Below, in pieces: positions 58,001-64,000 of a stretch of DNA of 64,000 nucleotides. Location of the stretch: the NCBI GenBank assembly GCA_033064195.1, contig JARBJD010000181.1:87061-151060 (forward strand). The letters are read 5' to 3'. The notes below the pieces were generated by a model, which saw nothing but the letters and a program-made list of their open reading frames with translations, had not been told where the DNA came from and did not search any database. Each line of letters begins with the position of its first letter. The stretch's first letter is position 1. This DNA is from Blattamonas nauphoetae. Its lineage: Eukaryota; Preaxostyla; Oxymonadida. Position numbers and translations under genes: made by a program.

Positions 58001-60810
58001 CCGTTTCAGCATCTGGGTCGCTCTCTGTTACGTCTTGTTCCTTCACTGGATTCTCATCGAACAGAACTCCCTCCATTCTATTCGCGGAAGTTGGAGCGAG
58101 CAGATCTGTGACGTTCTCAAGCACAACGTTCACCTCGTGCAACTCGACTGAGTCAAGTCGAAGTGGAGTTGTGGATGTGTCTCTTGTGGAGGGAGCACAT
58201 TCACAATATCCAATTCGGGTAATCCTTTCAGTTTGTGCTCGTCGCCCGATTCAACAGCCGATCATGTCTTCATTTCACATCCAACGCTCTCGACAACCAT
58301 CGTGGAAGGATGTCTCCAATTCGATTGGCAAAGTCGACGTCGTCTCGAGGTTTTGTTGGGAAAGAAGGAAATTACCCGATTCCAGTTCCTCTCTCGCTCT
58401 TCTTCCTTCCTCTCCCCATCAGCACATTCGTCTCGTCCGATTCATGCGATGTGTCGGTCTGTGGCTTCTCGGAGTATCCTTGTTCATCGCTCTCCTTCCT
58501 CAACAGCCGAATTGGATCAACGCCAGACACACAAATCACATTCAACACAAATCTGGAACATTCTGGCGAACTATCACTCTCCGAAAGACTAACTGTGATT
58601 GGAAGCAACAACGAGATGACAATCAAGGAGACAGCGCTCTCCGAAACAAACACTGCTCTGTTCACGATCCCTCCAGTGCGACGATCTCATCATTGTCGAT
58701 CGTGCTTCCATCGAACTTCAAACATTCGTGTCTTCTGCAATGCCAATCAGGCTCGCTTGAAATGTGGAATTGCTCCTCAGCCAAGAAGGGCATCAACCCA
58801 TCCCGTCCACTCTGATCCAGATTCTTTCAGGTTCGAGTCTCCACATGAACACGACTTTTTCAACTCAATCAACTCATCGAACGAGAAAGCGGGTGTGATC
58901 TTGACAGTCCTCACAGAATCCACATCCTTCCTTCTCCACAACAACACATTCACGTCCTGCACGTGTTCAGGCCAAGCGAACGCGATCTTCCTCGAACTTG
59001 TGAACACAACCGCAGTTCAGGCCGACAGCTTCGATTATCTGATGACAGACCTCGTGTTTGACTCTCCTTCGTCCAACACCGACACCAAAATCAAGATCGA
59101 CGTGTTTGTTGTTGGGAACAATCTGGACAAGACGATGACATCAACGAAATGGGACAACAGCTTCTCTCGCGAGAAGGGATCGTCGCTTGGGGAGAGGACA
59201 CAACAACAGGCCTCAACATCTCTGCTTCCTTATCTGGTGGCTCTGGAAGGACCAGTTGAGATCGACGACGATGGAAAGGGATTTGAGAAGTGTGGGCACT
59301 TCTTCCTGTTCTGCAACTCGCTCGAGCTGGGACTGCGCCGAATGAAGGAAGCATCGGTTGACACGATGAAAGTGATGGAGAGGATCACTGCGACGACTCC
59401 AATCGAACCGCAGTGTGATCTCTGCGTTGAAGGGAACGATGAATTGTCATCACTGTCCTTCTCGTTGAATGGCTGCTTCATCAATTCTCCGAAAGATGCC
59501 ACTCCATCAACTCTCCTTCTCGTCTCTCGCCATCGTCATCCCATCCGAATCAACACACCAGTCTCTGTTCTCGTCACTCTCTGGCACACTCTCGTTCACT
59601 TCCTGCACCATCACAGGATCCTCACCCAATCCCATCGCCTTCTCTGATTGCTCTCACAACAGGAGAGCTTCTCTTTTCCTCTCACACACCTCGGAAATCA
59701 ATCGTGCTCCAATCGACGCCTCTGATCGCCTCTTCTGGGTCGATCACGATGACCAACTGCAACTTCACATCGATCAGTCGAGTGGATGGGTTGGGATGTG
59801 TTTTGGAGGCGAGTTCGGATGGAGAAGTGTGTGAGAAGTTCAACATTCTCCAGTTGCCAATCAGGCGGCACACCGACGTGGATTCTGCTGAATGGAAAGA
59901 ACCCAAACACGGTGCGATTGTCAAACTGGGAGGGCACTCTGAGTCCCTCCTCGCCTCGCCCGAGCGTCCTTCTCTTCATCCCAACCGACTCCAACGATCC
60001 TCCATTCTCGACAGACCCGTCGAACCCTCACTCGCTGCTGTATGAATTCTATCCTCGGGATCCAACGATGATCGTTGTACGAAAGAACGACGTGAGTGAA
60101 GACCACCCACTTTGTGGAAGCTCACAGCTTCCGTGTCTGACAATTGACAAGTCAGTTGGATTGACGAAAGTTCGGACAGTGGAAATCATCGGAGAAGGAG
60201 AGATCAGCTCAGTGATGAAACTGGACGGAGACTTGCTTGGATTGGGGGGTCACAAAAAAGAAGGAACCGTTCAAATGAAAGAGGGAGGACAGTTTATGAA
60301 CAATCTGTTTGACGATCCTGACACTCTCCATCTCTTTCATCACACTGGACGTCTCATCGTCGACTCTGACAACGTCTGAATCGTTGATTTTGAATGAAAA
60401 TGGAGAAACGGAACTTATTTCAATTGCAATCACAAGATCATCGTCAATGCAACCATCTCTGATGCGACTGACAGGAGGAAGCTCGCTTGTGTCGAACCTG
60501 ACTCTCTCGTCAGTCACCTTCCTGTCGACAGCATTCGATCTTTCAGGATTCGATTCTTCGTCGTTTGTGGACATGACTGTTTACCGTCCATCAGACCAGA
60601 CACCTGTTCCATTCATCTCAGCGAAGGAAGGAAAGGACTTGCTTGTGAAATCGTGCTTCTTTGCTGGAGAGACGTCAAGTCCATCCAACTCGGGTGAGTC
60701 GGAGGAGAGTGGTGTTTGTGATTGGGAGGCTTCTCTGATTGAGATTGAAGATACGAAAGCGAGAATTGAGCTGACCTCGTTTGTGTCACTCCAAATTGGA
60801 GCAGTGAGTG

Positions 60811-62433
60811 TGTCTGGAGAGTGTGACGATTGATGCATCGAGTTTCGAGAACAACACAGCATCGAACACATCATTCCCGTCAGCTCGTCGGAATGTCCGC
60901 TGCTCACACGCAGAAGTGAGAGTGACGACGTTGGGAGGAGGAGACGGGCTGATTCCTGGGTCGCCAAGTTGGATCCTGCCAAAAGAGGGTTGTTCAGTGA
61001 GCTCGACAGTTGTGAACGAGTTGGCTCCCTTCTTTGTCCCAACATTGAATCCCAAAGAGTCGAGAATTGAGTTCGTGAAGAAGACAGGCGAGTTCAAAGT
61101 CTCGCTCGCTGGTGCTCTTCTGATTCCTTGTGGACTTGAAGTTGAAGTTTCAGAATTCGACGACGAAGCAAAACAAGAAACTGGAGCGAAGACAACGATC
61201 GACCTGTCGAAGACTCTCCCCTCGAAGTGGACCGAAACCAACGTGCAATTTGAGCTGACACATTCGAACTTGACGAAGAGCATCAACGCGACGTTCGAAT
61301 GGCGAGGCCGTTTGGTGTTTGGAAATGGACAGAGAACTTCGGAGTTCTTCGTCGTGAAGCAGAGTGCGGTGTTTGAGAGGAAGGCTCTGGCGACGAAATC
61401 GATGAAGATTGTGATTCCTGTTGCTGGATCGATCGCAGTTCTTTTGTGCTCTTCTGGTTGTCATTCTGTGTTGTCGTCGTCGAAAACAAAGAATGAAAAG
61501 GAAGACACACAGCAACTGATCTCGAATCAAGAATTGGATGGAGTTGAGATGAAAGTGGAAGAGCTTCCGACATTCCACAACATCGACGACAGAAACTCGA
61601 ATCACTTCCCAACGCACACACACTTGTCGACTTTGTGTCCAACATCGACAGAAGATGAGAAGAACGAGAAAGAACCGCCAGAACCAGAAGAGACATTCTC
61701 ACCTGGGAACATGTGCGAAGCGATGGGAGGTGGGGAGAAGAACGAGGTGAAGTTTGTCGACAAGCGAAACACACTCTATTCGCGTCTTCACTCGACGAAC
61801 ACGGAAGAGAGACGGATTGCCCGCTTCCAAGTTCAGTTTGGAGTGGCGCGAGGACTGGAACAGCTTTGCCGATGTGACTGTTATCAGGAAATGCTTGTGA
61901 AGCTGAATCCGCACAACATTGTGATCACATCACAAGATGACGTTTTTCTGAAACTTCATGAAGACTCTCAACAATCGCTGAACGAACCGACGCAGCAGAA
62001 GACTGAAGTTGCTGTTCAGAAAGACGACTCTGCGCGAAGATGGATGGCACCAGAAGTTGTGAATCAGAACGGGACAGAAGAGAAGACACCAATCAACGAG
62101 AAGGCAGCGGCGGTTTTTAGCTTGGGCCTTGTCCTCTGGGAGATTGAAACAGGCGACGTTCCATTCGGTGAGCTGGATGAGATCAATGCGCAGCGTCAGC
62201 TTGGATTGGGGGCAAGGCCGAACATGAGCAAAGTTGGATCAGAACTGAAAGAGCTTGTGGAAGAGTGTTTGGATGTGGACCCTTCGCAGAGGCCCTCGTT
62301 CAAAAGGATCTTTGAGAAACTGATTGAGAATGGGACAGCGACGAAGCAAATCACGAATTCGGCAGCGGATTCATTGAAACAACAACTGGAATCGAAACAA
62401 CGTCAACTTCCTCATCACGAACCAGTACAATGA
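60811..62433 (+). other. Transmembrane segment and pseudokinase tail of the giant protein
   Basis: Open C-terminal frame of the decayed right copy. The hydrophobic segment KIVIPVAGSIAVLLCSS at about 61405-61465 is a plausible membrane helix, followed by an acidic linker. The kinase-like part keeps a catalytic-loop relic LKLNPHNIVI (HRD lost), lacks DFG (VFLKLHEDS instead), and retains RWMAPEV (about 62040), FSLGLVLWEIETGDVPFGEL and LDVDPSQRPSFKRIFEKL. The N-lobe with Gly loop and VAIK lysine is not recognisable. It is therefore expected to be catalytically dead and to act in protein binding. The intact left gene likely has a similar tail outside the window. Confidence 0.8.
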
Positions 62434-63024
62434 ACCTCATCGGAAGCCATCACTCTGCACGAGCATGCATATCACCATCAGTACTCTGTCTCTTGTTTTA
62501 CGGTCTTGTTTTAAGATCTTGTTTTCATCACTTGAGAGAGTCACATCGAGACATTCTTTGTTGACAGATATCTGAGATGACTCCACATAAACTTGACTTC
62601 AATCGGTTCTGTGTGCTCAGATCTGTTTCTTTCCGCACTCTTCATGCCCCACGTCATCTTTCTTGGATTTGGAGGAGAAATTTTTGTTTCAATTTTGTGG
62701 CTTTCGGGTTTTGTTTTCTCTTATCGTTTCATGTGAATCACTCCCTCTGTTGTGAGAGATACTTCTGATTGAGTTCTGACAAGGCAGTATTTTACGCCAT
62801 TAATGCATTTTTTTTTCTTTTGTTTCATGAAAGATCACCTCGTTGCATATCGCCACAACAATTTGTGTTCAAATCACATCGACGTTCTTGGATTTCAGAG
62901 ACTGGATAGAGTTCTGACATTATTCATTTCATGAACAACACGTTATTTTCATGCCAATTTTTTAAAATATCAGCCAATTCCGGGTTGATACAATGGCACT
63001 TCGACACACTTTATCGGTTGTGGG
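62434..63024. other. Intergenic region
   Basis: AT-rich, between the giant gene and the degenerate ARM-like gene. The 62577-62768 ORF shows no family resemblance. I see no RNA gene. Confidence 0.5.
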
Positions 63025-63961
63025 TTGGATCAATTCGTGTCAACTACGAACCTGATGTCTGATTTCCGAATGACGTTGCCTTCACATAATTCTCAGCTTA
63101 GTATCATATTCTTGTTCACATCTTCATTTTATTCTTCCATTACAGCCTCTGAACCATTCCTCTCTTGGGAAGCAACAACTCCACGAAGGACATTTGTTTA
63201 CTCGTCTGTCTTCATCTCACTCGTCCGGATGATCAAGACCAACTTTCAATTTGATGAGATTCTTGAGGCAAAGCGGTGGATTTCCTCAAACATTATCAAG
63301 AGGAAATCTTTGAAGCGAGTAAATCTACTCTTTTCTCCAACACTTTTGGATCCAATGACCCCGCATCTTCCTTTTTGATTGCATTCTGGTATTTGTCGCA
63401 TGTTCGGTGCGGTCCGTTGCAGAAATGGGTTTCGAAGTCCTCACTGAAGCTGTTTGTCATGCCATACAACAAAATGGAATTCGTCTGATTCGATTGAATA
63501 TCATACCTCGAATTCTGAACATTTTCCAACCATTCGCTCACACCCTCTCCTCTTGGATCGACAATCACACTCGACTCCTGTCCCTCATTCGCGCTTCTCT
63601 CCGACGCTTCTACAGTGTCCAAACACTCAACCATTCTGATGATTTAATGAAGATGATTGTCCGAGATATGATTTTTGATAAAGTTGCTGTCCCATCCTCC
63701 CAATACCTCGATTTTCTCTCCCAGAACAGGTATTCAATCAACGATCAAAATGTTTTATCCGAATTCGTCTATTGTTACACTGCTTTCCTTGGTGTCAGCG
63801 TCTACCATCAACAAGCAATGGATTTCGTTCTCTCTTCGAGAATTCTCTGATTCTCTCAAATGCCACGTCTTTTCTCGAAACCGACACCTCTGTTGATGAC
63901 TATCTGTTCTATGTGGACTCACCCAGATCCTTGGATGACACACCGGCAGATATTCCCACGT
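63025..63961 (+). pseudogene. Degenerate ARM/HEAT-like gene at right edge
   Basis: Starts with EPFLSWEATTP (counterpart of FLNW) near 63150. It continues with AVPSSQYLDFLSQNRYSI and VYHQQAMDFVLSSRIL (counterparts of VLAPSEKYICHLCVNRYSI and YQPTMDCILHMPVVL). These lie in different frames: 63025-63378 and 63772-63963 share one phase, 63276-63488 and 63407-63850 are in others, so at least three frame changes are needed. It ends near 63961 (TPADIPT, stop). It is divergent from the array members and on the opposite strand. Confidence 0.55.
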
Positions 63962-64000
63962 AGAAAACGACTGAAAGAAGGTGAGAGACAGAAGGCCTGT

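Larger units (their letters stand above)
48865..60594. repeat. Right arm of large inverted duplication
   Basis: Reverse-complement match to 1-18085, apart from the DIRS insertion on the left and the 583-bp insertion on the right. Anchors: 60573 pairs with 22, 56450 with about 4155, 50809 with 9214, 49134 with 17811. By-eye divergence is roughly 3-6% in the beta-helix gene and much lower in the MRH-like coding sequence. The left arm continues beyond the window. Confidence 0.9.
50809..62433 (+). pseudogene. Giant beta-helix, transmembrane, pseudokinase gene, decayed right-arm copy
   Basis: Starts with MGISQLLPAIFSLSFC at 50809 and runs about 11 kb to a stop at 62433. The order is signal peptide, very long beta-helix ectodomain (about 3300 residues), transmembrane segment and cytoplasmic pseudokinase. 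Comparison with the open left copy shows a lost A in the run at 51266-51269, a 583-bp transposon at 51435-52017, an extra CT at about 56450-56462 and a lost base at about 56920. More frame changes fall between the open pieces 57191-57613, 58235-59647, 59786-60379, 60309-60833 and the final frame. The longest piece (52027-56493, 1488 codons) is therefore not a separate gene. Normally this would be a surface receptor-like protein; this copy is probably non-functional. Confidence 0.85.

Noticed and set aside
58235-59647. 470-codon ORF as an independent gene
   Set aside because: Its sequence aligns in phase with the continuous left-arm frame for the most part and is only one open piece of the decayed giant gene.
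60209-60574. Minus-strand ORF mirrored at 21-293
   Set aside because: It is the antisense shadow of the giant gene and is conserved only because the sense strand is duplicated.

Overview
The window is eukaryotic and looks like oxymonad (Preaxostyla) DNA. The protein families match what I know of Blattamonas nauphoetae: giant beta-helix surface proteins with a transmembrane segment and a pseudokinase tail, and a large family of ARM/HEAT-like proteins with FLNW and LVATLK motifs. That assignment rests on recognition by eye. Genes appear intronless and use TAA, TAG and TGA as stops. I found no rRNA, tRNA or CRISPR array.

The overall architecture is a large inverted duplication. The left arm (about 1-18085, continuing past the left edge) mirrors the right arm (about 48865-60594); position 22 pairs with 60573 and 9214 with 50809. 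Each arm carries an MRH-like secreted-protein gene, a small conserved ORF and a giant beta-helix gene. The left giant gene is one open frame from 9214 down to the window edge. The right copy is decayed by frameshifts and a 583-bp transposon insertion. Conversely, the left arm carries a DIRS-type retrotransposon that the right arm lacks. The arms therefore act as empty-site controls for each other.

The spacer (18085-48865) is mostly mobile and repetitive DNA. Two composite elements, 18216-23136 and 25975-29537, each have terminal inverted repeats and perfect 8-bp target duplications. A third, 10572-12958, is nested in the DIRS element. They carry gene-like cargo (beta-helix 5' ends, a coiled-coil gene) and, in two cases, minisatellites. 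A 3.1-kb minisatellite with a period near 29 bp, open in several frames on both strands, follows at about 31560-34660.

From 35144 to 48794 lies a tandem array of ARM/HEAT-like genes on the minus strand with a spacing near 3.5 kb: two intact, one possibly shortened, and several remnants. One member is interrupted by three small transposons, two of them back to back at one TTA site. The right arm ends with the pseudokinase tail (to 62433), followed by a degenerate plus-strand ARM-family gene at the right edge.
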